A stretch of 7,258 nucleotides of DNA, taken from positions 5,240-12,497 of the forward strand of contig DLFY01000099.1 in NCBI GenBank assembly GCA_002482415.1. The letters run 5' to 3'. This document shows positions 1 through 5,723 of the stretch, one piece after another (position 1 is the first letter of the stretch; the number at the start of each line of letters is the position of its first letter). The notes below the pieces were generated by a model, which was not told the DNA's origin, made no database searches, and saw only the letters and a list, made by a program, of their open reading frames with translations. Both the position numbers and the translations under genes were made by a program. This stretch comes from Phycisphaerales bacterium UBA7708. GTDB taxonomy: Bacteria; Planctomycetota; Phycisphaerae; Sedimentisphaerales; Anaerohalosphaeraceae.

Positions 1-2
1 CG

Positions 3-191
3 TGGAGGAATGCCGAGGAGGAGCGGGCGTATCGGGACTGGGAACGGAATTATCAGCGGGCGGCGGCGGGCTATACGACCTGCCGGATGGTGCGGGAGTT
101 CGGCGGGCCGGCGACGGAGGCGGTGATTCAGAAGATTATCGCGGTGCATGACCAGTGGACCTGCGGGTCAGAGCAGCGGACGCTGGCGTGA
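3..191 (+). CDS. C-terminal part of an unrecognised protein (5' end outside window)
   Basis: The frame starting at base 3 is open from the window edge to a TGA at 189-191 and gives 62 residues beginning WRNAEEERAYRDWERNYQ and ending SEQRTLA. The other two forward frames stop inside this stretch (at about 127 and 152). The peptide is rich in charged and aromatic residues, with two cysteines in YTTC and WTCG, and is probably mostly helical. No family is recognised and no start codon can be assigned. The stretch is strongly GC-rich, like the 1293-3688 genes and unlike the right end of the window. It reads towards the leftward operon, so the two transcription units converge on the repeat-rich gap at 192-610. 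It could be a chance open frame in GC-rich DNA, but composition and the clean stop favour a real gene end. Confidence 0.5.
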   Translation, partial: WRNAEEERAYRDWERNYQRAAAGYTTCRMVREFGGPATEAVIQKIIAVHDQWTCGSEQRTLA

Positions 192-213
192 AGAAACAGG
201 GATACATGTAAAG

Positions 214-230
214 TATACCCAACGGGTATG
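214..230 (+). terminator. Weak candidate hairpin downstream of the partial gene
   Basis: ATACCC (215-220), loop AAC, GGGTAT (224-229) form a perfect 6-bp stem, extended by a T-G wobble pair at 214/230. It begins 23 bases after the TGA of the partial gene, a normal terminator position. It is followed by ATTATTCC, which is not a proper T-run, so intrinsic termination is doubtful. Confidence 0.25.
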
Positions 231-344
231 ATTATTCCGCGAGCAAAGGAAGCAAGTGGTTGAAGCTATTTTACTTAGCCGCGACGAAACGGGGTATTTC
301 AAGTAGGATCAGTATATATACGTATGCAGGTATACAGGTGGAAG

Positions 345-404
345 GATTTGAGATTTGAGATTTCTGATTTGATACGGAAAGAAGCAGAAGATTTGAGATT
401 TCAG
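345..404. repeat. GATTTGA heptamer repeat cluster
   Basis: GATTTGA occurs at 345-351 and again directly at 352-358, then GATTTCT, then GATTTGA at 366-372, with another GATTTGAGATTTCAG block at 390-404. The 15-base blocks at 352-366 and 390-404 match at 14 positions. I recall similar degenerate GATTTGAGATTT strings in intergenic DNA of some planctomycetes, but this is memory, not a search. There is no spacer regularity that would suggest CRISPR. Confidence 0.7.
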
Positions 405-426
405 AGGTGCAGCACGGGATAACGAT

Positions 427-446
427 GGGCGACCAGCAGGTCGCCC
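427..446. repeat. Perfect GGGCGACC palindrome (REP-like hairpin)
   Basis: GGGCGACC (427-434), loop AGCA, GGTCGCCC (439-446) make a perfect 8-bp GC-rich stem. A competing smaller hairpin, CCCG (444-447) with CGGG (452-455), shares its right arm. ACGGGATAA (415-423) and ACGGGAATAA (451-460) flank it as near-direct repeats. It has the form of a REP-type element or of an attenuating 3'-end structure. No T-run adjoins it on either strand, so I do not call it a terminator. Confidence 0.55.
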
Positions 447-465
447 GTACACGGGAATAATTTTC

Positions 466-482
466 TGAAGCAGGATGCTTCA
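466..482. repeat. Short hairpin TGAAGC/GCTTCA
   Basis: TGAAGC (466-471), loop AGGAT, GCTTCA (477-482) is a perfect 6-bp inverted repeat, 19 bases to the right of the GGGCGACC palindrome. On the + strand it is preceded, not followed, by TTTT (461-464). Read on the - strand, the hairpin is therefore followed after one base by AAAA, which does not suit a terminator. Function unknown. Confidence 0.3.
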
Positions 483-494
483 TCTACGCAGGGG

Positions 495-550
495 AAAATC
501 CTGTCGCTTGCGCTGTGGGGGCGAATCATAAAAATCACGTCGCTTGCGCT
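495..550. repeat. Pair of 20-base direct repeats, period 36
   Basis: The unit AAAATCNNGTCGCTTGCGCT occurs at 495-514 (NN=CT) and 531-550 (NN=AC): 18 of 20 bases identical, with starts 36 bases apart. Only two copies are present and the 16 bases between them are not repeated elsewhere, so this is not called a CRISPR array. Confidence 0.6.
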
Positions 551-610
551 CTGTGCTGCTGTACTTAGCCTCGCCTGAACAGGAAATTTCAAGACCGACC
601 AGCAGGCCCG

Positions 611-1222
611 TTATTTATAATCTCTGGTCAGGCCGGAGGAGGTCCTCTTTTCTGATGAATATAAATGGCCGCATTTTTTTCGGAACAGCGATTCGAGCCT
701 GTCTTTGGTTGGGAACGCCCAGACAAAAAAAGCCGCAAAGCAAAAGTAGGTGCACAGATTGAGCCAGTACACGGGCGGATTACGATGCGATCCCTCCAGA
801 TACGCCAGCATGCAGATGATTGTTCCGAACAAGGCGGAACCTTCTAAAACAGCGGCTCGTATGATGTGGGCGGAGAAAAGAACAGCAACGTATTTGTCTT
901 CATCCGTTTGGGTCTGCTTTGATGCAATGCCTATTTTATGCAGATTGCGAGGGTTGGTGATATAGCTGCCGATCAGCGAGATCACGATATACGAGATGAG
1001 GGCGTTGACGATATGCACTGCCGACAAGAGAGTCAGGGTAAACCGGTCGTCACTGGAGGGAAGGTCCAAAGAGGGACGAATCCATATTGCGTACAGGATG
1101 ACGGCCAGAAACAGGGTGGCCCCGATAAATAATGCCGTGTGTATGACCTGGAAGGTCCATATTTTTCGCGGCAGTAATGCTTTCTGGAATTCCCGGAAAT
1201 CCAGTTGTGTCGGCTGTTCCAT
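611..1222 (-). CDS. Small four-helix integral membrane protein of unknown function
   Basis: A 203-residue protein. I chose the ATG at 1222 (MEQPTQLDFREFQ) because GGGAG lies five bases upstream of it. The reading frame stays open up to 1354, but that extension has no comparable ribosome site. Four hydrophobic segments are visible: about residues 25-47, 64-87, 113-143 and 150-170. A positively charged loop (PRNLHKIG, then a Lys/Asp-rich stretch) separates helices 2 and 3, and the hydrophilic tail is basic. Helix 3 contains HIIRAAVLEGSALFG, a polar, conserved-looking core. No enzyme motif is seen and no family is recognised. It is the last leftward gene, 70 bases downstream of the Lnt-like gene, and may be co-transcribed or use the candidate promoter at 1251-1279. 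G+C looks intermediate. It may be a membrane partner of the cluster, but this is inference. Confidence 0.75.
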   Translation of the reverse strand: MEQPTQLDFREFQKALLPRKIWTFQVIHTALFIGATLFLAVILYAIWIRPSLDLPSSDDRFTLTLLSAVHIVNALISYIVISLIGSYITNPRNLHKIGIASKQTQTDEDKYVAVLFSAHIIRAAVLEGSALFGTIICMLAYLEGSHRNPPVYWLNLCTYFCFAAFFVWAFPTKDRLESLFRKKCGHLYSSEKRTSSGLTRDYK

Positions 1223-1250
1223 TTTTTCTCCCTGACTATGTTTGAGCCAC

Positions 1251-1279
1251 AGCGTAGCAGAGAGGCTTTGTGTCGTCAA
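1251..1279 (-). promoter_or_regulatory. Candidate sigma70-type promoter for the four-helix membrane protein gene
   Basis: On the - strand TTGACG (1279-1274) is followed after 17 bases by TACGCT (1256-1251). The -35 box matches consensus at five of six positions, while the -10 keeps only the key T, A and final T. It falls in the 70-base gap after the Lnt-like gene, and a start near 1244 would give a leader of about 22 bases containing the GGGAG ribosome site. Confidence 0.35.
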
Positions 1280-1292
1280 TGGTAAATATGGG

Positions 1293-2693
1293 TTAATCGC
1301 CTTGTTTGGTCGGAGTACGAACGACATACATAATAAGGAGTGCTGCAGATACAATCACCATCGGCATGTGGCCGAAGCGGGCGAAGAGGGTGACATTGTC
1401 AACCAGTGGGACGTCGGCGATGACAAAGCCTGCGCCGTCGGCGTAGTGGTCGCGTTTGGCCAGGATGCGGCCGGCGGGGCTGATGATGGCGGAGATGCCG
1501 TTGGCGGCGCCGCGGGCGATGGCGTAACGGCACTCGATGGCCCGGGCGCGGACGGCCTGCAGGTGGGCATTTTTGATCGTCCACCAGTCGGCGGTCGGGC
1601 AGAAGACCAGCGGCGTTTTGTTTCGGCCGTAACGGCGGGTCAGGGCGCTGAAGTTGTCATCCTGGCAAATCATGCCGCCGACGGGGATGCCGTCCACATC
1701 CATGGTCTTCAGGTCACCGGTGCCTTTTTTGCCCGGCTCGAGGGGCGTCAGATGGCTTTTGGTGTATTCGGCGACGACCTCGCCCCGGGGATTCATAAAG
1801 AACAGCCGGTTTTCATCGGCGGTGATGTTGAAGTACCCGACGACGAGGGCCAGGTGATTGTCGCGGGCAATGGCGGCGAAGCGGTCGAACCATTCGGCGC
1901 GGTTGTGGTCGGCGATATAGAAGCCCATCTCGCCGGTGGTGAAGATGCGGGCACCTTCGGCGGCGGCACGGGCGGCGGGTTCGGCGAAGACTTTGCGGAA
2001 GCCGTCTTCGCTGTGCGGGTCGTCGGTCTTGCTGCGGTCGTCGAAGATCCAGCCGGCGGCGGCGATGCGGATGGTTTGGCCGGGCCGCTGGAATGCGGGG
2101 AGGATGTTGGCCAGCGTAATCAGCAGCAGCATTGCGGACAGTGCGGACAGGAAGACTTTTCGGCGGGCCGGAGCGGCGATGCTGTGTGCGATGAGGGCCT
2201 GCACGGTGCCCACGACAAATGCGACGCCGCTGATGCCGGTGATGGAGATGAAGCCGATGAGGAATGGATACGTCGTCCAGCTTCGGGCAAACGACTGGGC
2301 CATTCCCCAGATGGGGATGGCGGTGTAGTTGAGCCAGTCCAGCAGGAACCATGCGGCGCCGAAGGCAAGGCAGCCCAGGACGGTGCCGCGGCGCATGGCC
2401 CAGCAGGCCAGCATCATCAGCATCACCAGCAGGACAACAAATTCGACGAGCAGGATCGCCGTGACTGGCAAGGGCATACCGAGATAAATCATCTGCGGCA
2501 GGGCAAAGGTCAGGCCCATGTAAAAGCCTGCCAGCACCGCCGGGCCGATTTTTTTGTCACGGGCAAACAGAACCAGCAGCGGGACCAACGCTCCAAGCTG
2601 CAACAGACACAGCGGCCCGAACAGATTACCCGCCGCCAGCATCAGTCCCCCTGCCGCACCAGCCAGTCGATAACGCCACAGATTCGTTGTCAT
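1293..2693 (-). CDS. Apolipoprotein N-acyltransferase-like membrane protein with nitrilase-fold domain
   Basis: A 466-residue protein; the ATG at 2693 is set by AAGGAGG five bases upstream, although the frame is open further 5'. Residues 8-200 are largely hydrophobic, with segments near 10-44, 51-71, 76-100, 105-132, 144-172 and 180-200. The stretch AWFLLDWLNYTAIPIWGMAQ followed by GFISITGISGVAF resembles the membrane core of Lnt. Residues 207-430 are a carbon-nitrogen hydrolase domain, and a final hydrophobic segment covers about 443-458. The expected Glu-Lys-Cys triad is visible as E255 (FTTGEMGF), K312 (YTKSHLTPLEP) and C343 (GGMICQDDNF). Lnt moves an acyl chain from phospholipid to the N-terminal Cys of lipoproteins on the periplasmic face. 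In E. coli Lnt the catalytic Cys is followed by Tyr-Glu; here it is Gln-Asp, and the protein is somewhat shorter than the usual 500 or so residues. It may therefore be a paralogue with another acyl or amide substrate. It follows the SGNH gene by 29 bases. Confidence 0.85.
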   Translation of the reverse strand: MTTNLWRYRLAGAAGGLMLAAGNLFGPLCLLQLGALVPLLVLFARDKKIGPAVLAGFYMGLTFALPQMIYLGMPLPVTAILLVEFVVLLVMLMMLACWAMRRGTVLGCLAFGAAWFLLDWLNYTAIPIWGMAQSFARSWTTYPFLIGFISITGISGVAFVVGTVQALIAHSIAAPARRKVFLSALSAMLLLITLANILPAFQRPGQTIRIAAAGWIFDDRSKTDDPHSEDGFRKVFAEPAARAAAEGARIFTTGEMGFYIADHNRAEWFDRFAAIARDNHLALVVGYFNITADENRLFFMNPRGEVVAEYTKSHLTPLEPGKKGTGDLKTMDVDGIPVGGMICQDDNFSALTRRYGRNKTPLVFCPTADWWTIKNAHLQAVRARAIECRYAIARGAANGISAIISPAGRILAKRDHYADGAGFVIADVPLVDNVTLFARFGHMPMVIVSAALLIMYVVRTPTKQGD

Positions 2694-2722
2694 AGCTGCC
2701 TCCTTCGAAACTATATGTTTTG

Positions 2723-3688
2723 TTATTGCACTGTTGTTATTTCCCGAGAAAAGACCCGAATCATCTCCTGCAGGAAGAGCCTGCGGATGGCGTCGAAGCC
2801 GCGACGGTTGGGGTCTTCCAGATTGCTGTAATACCAGTAATGCGGGTCGTCTTTGCGATAAGTGCTGCGCCACCATTCGTCACAGTGGATGCCGTGGCCG
2901 AGGAATGCCGAATGGATATCCACCCGATGCACGTTGGGATATTTCTCGCACAGCTCGGCGATTTTCTGATTGGCCAGATCGAGGACCTTCATCGCAGCCG
3001 GCCAGCGGGGAAGGCCGACGGTGTACGGGTCGCCGACGCCGTCGGTGGGGTCGTAGATATTGGCCAGGAAGATATCGCAGCCGCCGGGGAATTTGGCCAT
3101 CAGGCCGGTCAGTAAGGTGTCCAGCCGCTGCTTGAGGTTTTCGCACCAGGGCTGGGCCTGGGCATACGTGCAGCCGTACATGGCGCCGTCCTGGGGCAGT
3201 TTACGGCCATAGTCGTGCAGCAGGTCATTGCCGCCGGAGGTGATGACGATGATGCCGCGAACATCCGGGTCATGCTGCGGGATGCGGATAAGCTGCGCGT
3301 CGAGATGGTCCTGCGTGGTGGTGTAATCCTGGGCGTAGTTGCGACAGGTCATGGACGCAAAGACCGCAGATAAATCGCGTCCCTGCATATCGGGATACAT
3401 GGCATCGTCGTTTTTGATGAGCAGTTCGAAATAGGTGTGTTCTTTGGCCGCACCGAGGCCGCGGGTGACACTGTCGCCAAGGCCCAGAAACACCACGGGC
3501 TGATCCGACCAGGGCAAGGTGAAGGATTCTGCGGCAATGGCCGGACCGGCGGGACCTTCACCCATCGGTCGGACACGCACGGCATTATACAGCCGCCAGC
3601 CGACGTAGCCGGCAGACAGACCGATAAATAGCAGGACCAGTAAAAACACCCGCCAGCGAAATGAATACCACTTTAGTTGCCTGCCCAT
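2723..3688 (-). CDS. Membrane-anchored SGNH/GDSL-type hydrolase-like protein
   Basis: A 321-residue protein. The ATG at 3688 is preferred because GGAGG lies five bases upstream; the in-frame GTG at 3694 overlaps that site. An N-terminal signal anchor (about residues 14-31 after a basic stretch) places the domain outside the cytoplasmic membrane. Block I of the SGNH family is clear: FLGLGDSVTRG with nucleophile S73. Block III is SGGND with N154. Block II (RNYAQDYTTTQDH) has Tyr122 where a Gly is usual. Near the C-terminus the typical D-x-x-H-P-N is replaced by NLEDPNRRGFDAIRRLF, with Asp292 at the usual His position. An alternative D-x-x-H (DDPH, 280-283) lies nine residues earlier. It may be an esterase, lipase or O-acyl hydrolase with an unusual catalytic layout, or partly inactive. 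It lies 24 bases after the 3713-4732 gene and 29 before the Lnt-like gene, so it is almost certainly co-transcribed. Confidence 0.82.
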   Translation of the reverse strand: MGRQLKWYSFRWRVFLLVLLFIGLSAGYVGWRLYNAVRVRPMGEGPAGPAIAAESFTLPWSDQPVVFLGLGDSVTRGLGAAKEHTYFELLIKNDDAMYPDMQGRDLSAVFASMTCRNYAQDYTTTQDHLDAQLIRIPQHDPDVRGIIVITSGGNDLLHDYGRKLPQDGAMYGCTYAQAQPWCENLKQRLDTLLTGLMAKFPGGCDIFLANIYDPTDGVGDPYTVGLPRWPAAMKVLDLANQKIAELCEKYPNVHRVDIHSAFLGHGIHCDEWWRSTYRKDDPHYWYYSNLEDPNRRGFDAIRRLFLQEMIRVFSREITTVQ

Positions 3689-3712
3689 AAACACCTCCGT
3701 TAAATAAGAATA

Positions 3713-4732
3713 TTAATTTTTCTTTGGATCTTCAAGAAACACAACAGGACTGGAACCTTTCGTTAAAACAACCAGTTTATTTTCGTAGCAAGAATAAATG
3801 CAGATTTGCTTTCCCCATTGGAATACAACCTCATCACCAGGCAGAATGACTGGCCAGAGAAACAACCAATTTAAAAAGGGAATGTCCAATCGTAAACTGA
3901 TTTTTTGGCCTGTAGATTCATTTGTTAAATAAATGTTGTAAATAGAACGATAGATGTCCCATTTCTGATTATCATTGCCGCGTAAATCTTCTGCATAATA
4001 ACCCCATTTTTGCCGAGCCATTCTTCTTTCCTGATATTCAGTTCGACTTAAAGCAGATTGAATGATGATATGATTTGGATCAGGAAAAGCTGTCAGATCA
4101 TAAGTGTTCGTCTTGCTATTCAATTCGAAATTCAATTCTTCCCATGTTAATGTTTCGGAAGTATTCATCAACGTCTGATTGCTTCCATCCAGGTTCATTC
4201 GATAAATGTTTTTCCCGGAAGAATCAATATAGTACATGATCGCTGTTTTGTTTTTGATGAAATCAGATGTTTCAACCCAGTTCACGGTGTCTAAAATAGA
4301 TACCGAACAAACCAGATGGTACCAGAATGCAAAAAGAATCGAATAAGAAATCGTTTGGACAAACAGCGAGCCTAAAATGCTTTTTATCAAGCGAAATTGT
4401 GTTCTCTTGCATGCCCAATACACAAACGGAAACTCTAATAATAAGGTGAGCAAATAAGCCGCAACAACAATTTTGATAATAAATGCTTTGATTTGACAGG
4501 GTTCAATCTCTGCTGCCGTGATTTCCTGCAAAAATGGAACACCTAATAATGAACTGACATAATTAGCACATATCATCAAGCCCATGGTTTTCCATTTTGG
4601 CAATTTGAAAATCAAGCCCAGACACAATCCCTCAAAAATGCCAATAATCAAGTTAAAAACGACCAGATGTAAGCCCGCACCGATGGCAATACGATTGATT
4701 ATCACGTTGGCACATATCCAATTGGAAATCAT
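3713..4732 (-). CDS. Unrecognised membrane protein with C-terminal sheet-rich domain, AT-rich
   Basis: A 339-residue protein; the ATG at 4732 has GGAGG five bases upstream. The first half is hydrophobic, with segments at about 18-43, 50-66, 82-106 and 116-146. The second half (about 160-335) is soluble and looks rich in beta strands. The stretch AIMYYIDSSGKNIYRMNLDGSNQTL (165-189) resembles a single blade of TolB- or DUF5050-like propellers (xxYxMNLDGSN), and VILPGDEVVFQWGKQICIY near the C-terminus looks like another strand pair. Too few repeats are present for a full propeller. No catalytic motif is seen and the function is unknown; a sensor or binding domain tethered to the membrane is possible. 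The gene sits inside the operon with 24-base gaps on both sides, but its base composition is far more AT-rich than its neighbours (4441-4500 is 20/60 G+C), which suggests later insertion. Confidence 0.78.
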   Translation of the reverse strand: MISNWICANVIINRIAIGAGLHLVVFNLIIGIFEGLCLGLIFKLPKWKTMGLMICANYVSSLLGVPFLQEITAAEIEPCQIKAFIIKIVVAAYLLTLLLEFPFVYWACKRTQFRLIKSILGSLFVQTISYSILFAFWYHLVCSVSILDTVNWVETSDFIKNKTAIMYYIDSSGKNIYRMNLDGSNQTLMNTSETLTWEELNFELNSKTNTYDLTAFPDPNHIIIQSALSRTEYQERRMARQKWGYYAEDLRGNDNQKWDIYRSIYNIYLTNESTGQKISLRLDIPFLNWLFLWPVILPGDEVVFQWGKQICIYSCYENKLVVLTKGSSPVVFLEDPKKN

Positions 4733-4756
4733 AGACTCCTCCTTTTACCGTTCGGA

Positions 4757-5563
4757 TTATTCAGCCTTCAAAAGCATTTCTCTAAATTCTTCCATTATTT
4801 TCCAGTAATCTGAGCCGGCGACCCAGAGCAGGTCGTTGTGGCCGGCGTCATCGACCCAGTAGTTCATTTTATGCTCAGGGGCAGCGGCAAAAAGTTTTTC
4901 GCCGTGCCAGAAGGCCACCACTTCATCCTGCCGGCCGTGGATGACCAGCACCGGGCAATCAATATCTCTCATTCGAGACAGATTGGGGTATGGGGAAAAT
5001 GGCAGGATGGGATACTTGGTTACTACGCGAAAGGCCGAGACAAAGGCGCTTTCCAGGATCAATCCGCCGGCAGGTTTCTGTGCGGCCAGCCAGACGGATG
5101 GGCCGCTGCCGACTGAGCGGCCGTGAATGAGGATGCGCTGCGGCGGGACGTGCAGTGTGTCGGTCAGATAGCGGTAGGCGGCCTCGATATCGCGATAGGT
5201 GTTTTTCTGGCCGGGCCTGCCGTCGCTGAGGCCGTAGCCGCGATAGTCATAGGCAAGGACCCCAAAGCCGTGGGCGTTGGCACGCTCGATGAATTCATCA
5301 TTCTGGCCGATATCCTCGGCGTTGCCGTGGCTGAACAGCAGGACAAAACTATCCGGCCCGGCCGGCCGCCACATCAGCGCAATCGACTCGGCGGATGTCA
5401 CCGGGATTTTGATAATCCCATCCTGCGCGGTATAGCTTGCCTGCGGCGGATGAAAGATCATCCGGTCGGCGCAGGAACAGATCAGCACCACAATCACTAC
5501 AGGCCATGCGATAAGCCGGATGGCTGCCTTTTTTACTCTTTTTTTATCTGCTGGATTGAGCAT
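4757..5563 (-). CDS. Membrane-anchored alpha/beta hydrolase (BEM46/ABHD13-like)
   Basis: A 268-residue protein starting at the ATG at 5563, with only an A-rich leader and no clear Shine-Dalgarno. A basic N-terminus and hydrophobic stretch (about 14-30) are followed by Cys31 in ICSC, which could be a lipobox, so it is either a lipoprotein or a signal-anchored protein. The alpha/beta hydrolase fold is well shown: oxyanion HGNAED (79-84), YDYRGYGLSDG (105-115), nucleophile elbow GRSVG with S150, acid D213 in HGRQDEVV, and H242 in AGHND. These features match the BEM46/ABHD12-13-like serine hydrolases, which typically cleave esters or lysophospholipids; the substrate here cannot be read from sequence. 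It is the first gene behind the strong promoter at 5638-5666 and is followed after 24 bases by the unrecognised membrane gene. If Cys31 is acylated, the Lnt-like protein downstream could act on it (inference). Confidence 0.88.
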   Translation of the reverse strand: MLNPADKKRVKKAAIRLIAWPVVIVVLICSCADRMIFHPPQASYTAQDGIIKIPVTSAESIALMWRPAGPDSFVLLFSHGNAEDIGQNDEFIERANAHGFGVLAYDYRGYGLSDGRPGQKNTYRDIEAAYRYLTDTLHVPPQRILIHGRSVGSGPSVWLAAQKPAGGLILESAFVSAFRVVTKYPILPFSPYPNLSRMRDIDCPVLVIHGRQDEVVAFWHGEKLFAAAPEHKMNYWVDDAGHNDLLWVAGSDYWKIMEEFREMLLKAE

Positions 5564-5617
5564 GGCTATTTTTTTATTTAGATATTTGATTTAGAGCCAA
5601 TCCACACCATTATTGCT

Positions 5618-5647
5618 TTGACTTCCTTGCTATATCGATTATATTTA
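5618..5647 (+). promoter_or_regulatory. Candidate divergent promoter for the methyltransferase gene
   Basis: TTGACT (5618-5623) is followed after 18 bases by TATTTA (5642-5647). The -35 is good and the -10 modest. It overlaps the opposing operon promoter, and its TTGACT is the mirror image of the AGTCAA at 5661-5666. A start near 5654 would leave a leader of about 70 bases before the ATG at 5724. A start closer to the gene, from the TAAAAT at 5695-5700, cannot be excluded. Confidence 0.4.
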
Positions 5648-5666
5648 ATATAGTTACGATAGTCAA
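5638..5666 (-). promoter_or_regulatory. Strong sigma70-type promoter for the leftward operon
   Basis: On the - strand TTGACT (5666-5661) is followed by exactly 17 bases and then a perfect TATAAT (5643-5638). The spacing is optimal and ten of twelve or more consensus positions match. Transcription would begin near 5631 and give a leader of roughly 68 bases before the hydrolase ATG at 5563. It is the best promoter match I found in the window. Confidence 0.75.
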
Positions 5667-5723
5667 CTTTATATGTCCTGATTTTAATAGACTTTAAAAT
5701 GAAACCGATAAACGTTTGTTGTT

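Larger units (their letters stand above)
272..593. repeat. Diverged 32-base direct repeats bracketing the intergenic repeat region
   Basis: The stretches 272-303 and 562-593 both begin TACTTAGCC and end ATTTCAAG; aligned without gaps they match at 25 of 32 positions. They lie 290 bases apart and enclose the GATTTGA cluster, both hairpins and the 20-base repeat pair. They could be remnants of duplicated spacer or of the ends of a small element. No transposase or target-site duplication was seen. Confidence 0.45.
192..610. other. Gene-free, repeat-rich intergenic region between convergent units
   Basis: I see no convincing gene here. The small open frames are low-complexity translations of repeats. 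The stretch holds hairpins at 214-230, 427-446 and 466-482, a GATTTGA repeat cluster (345-404), a pair of 20-base repeats (495-514 and 531-550), and a pair of diverged 32-base repeats (272-303 and 562-593). It receives transcription from both sides: the partial gene ending at 191 and the leftward gene ending at 611. No classical hairpin with an immediate T-run was found for either direction. It may be a decayed mobile or REP-like element, or ordinary repeat-laden spacer; the sequence alone does not decide. Confidence 0.6.
5618..5666. repeat. Nested inverted repeats across the divergent promoters (possible operator)
   Basis: TTGACT (5618-5623) pairs with AGTCAA (5661-5666), and inside it CTATAT (5630-5635) pairs with ATATAG (5648-5653). 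The intervals between arms are 6 and 7 bases, so the two pairs share nearly the same dyad axis around 5641-5642. The outer arms are the -35 elements of the opposing promoters, so part of the symmetry simply follows from divergent promoters; the inner arms are not explained that way and could bind a dimeric regulator. Confidence 0.4.

Noticed and set aside
495..550. Possible CRISPR from two 20-base repeats 36 bases apart
   Set aside because: Only two copies, the gap is 16 bases, and there are no cas genes in the window.
271..592. Small - strand open frames in the 192-610 gap
   Set aside because: They translate the repeats and hairpins, have no ribosome sites and no recognisable protein character.
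192..610. tRNA or other structured RNA gene in the repeat-rich gap
   Set aside because: The hairpins found are isolated; no cloverleaf arms, TTCGA-type loop or CCA end could be assembled by eye.
1223..1354. 44-residue N-terminal extension of the four-helix membrane protein
   Set aside because: It would overlap the end of the Lnt-like gene, and the ATG at 1222 has GGGAG five bases upstream.
1813..2352. Arg/Pro/His-rich open frame on the - strand within the Lnt-like gene
   Set aside because: It is an alternate frame of GC-rich coding DNA with extreme Arg/Pro/His content and no ribosome site.
1242..2831. A 529-codon open frame on the + strand antisense to the Lnt-like gene
   Set aside because: It is a shadow of the GC-rich coding strand: Gly/Asp/Gln-rich, low-complexity, no domain, whereas the opposite strand encodes clear Lnt and nitrilase motifs with a ribosome site.
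2694..2876. N-terminal extension of the Lnt-like protein by 61 residues
   Set aside because: The extension overlaps the end of the SGNH gene, is Arg/Pro/Gln-rich, and the ATG at 2693 has an AAGGAGG site at ideal spacing.
5123..5581. 152-codon + strand frame antisense to the alpha/beta hydrolase
   Set aside because: It overlaps a gene with a complete Ser-Asp-His triad on the other strand and shows no motif of its own.
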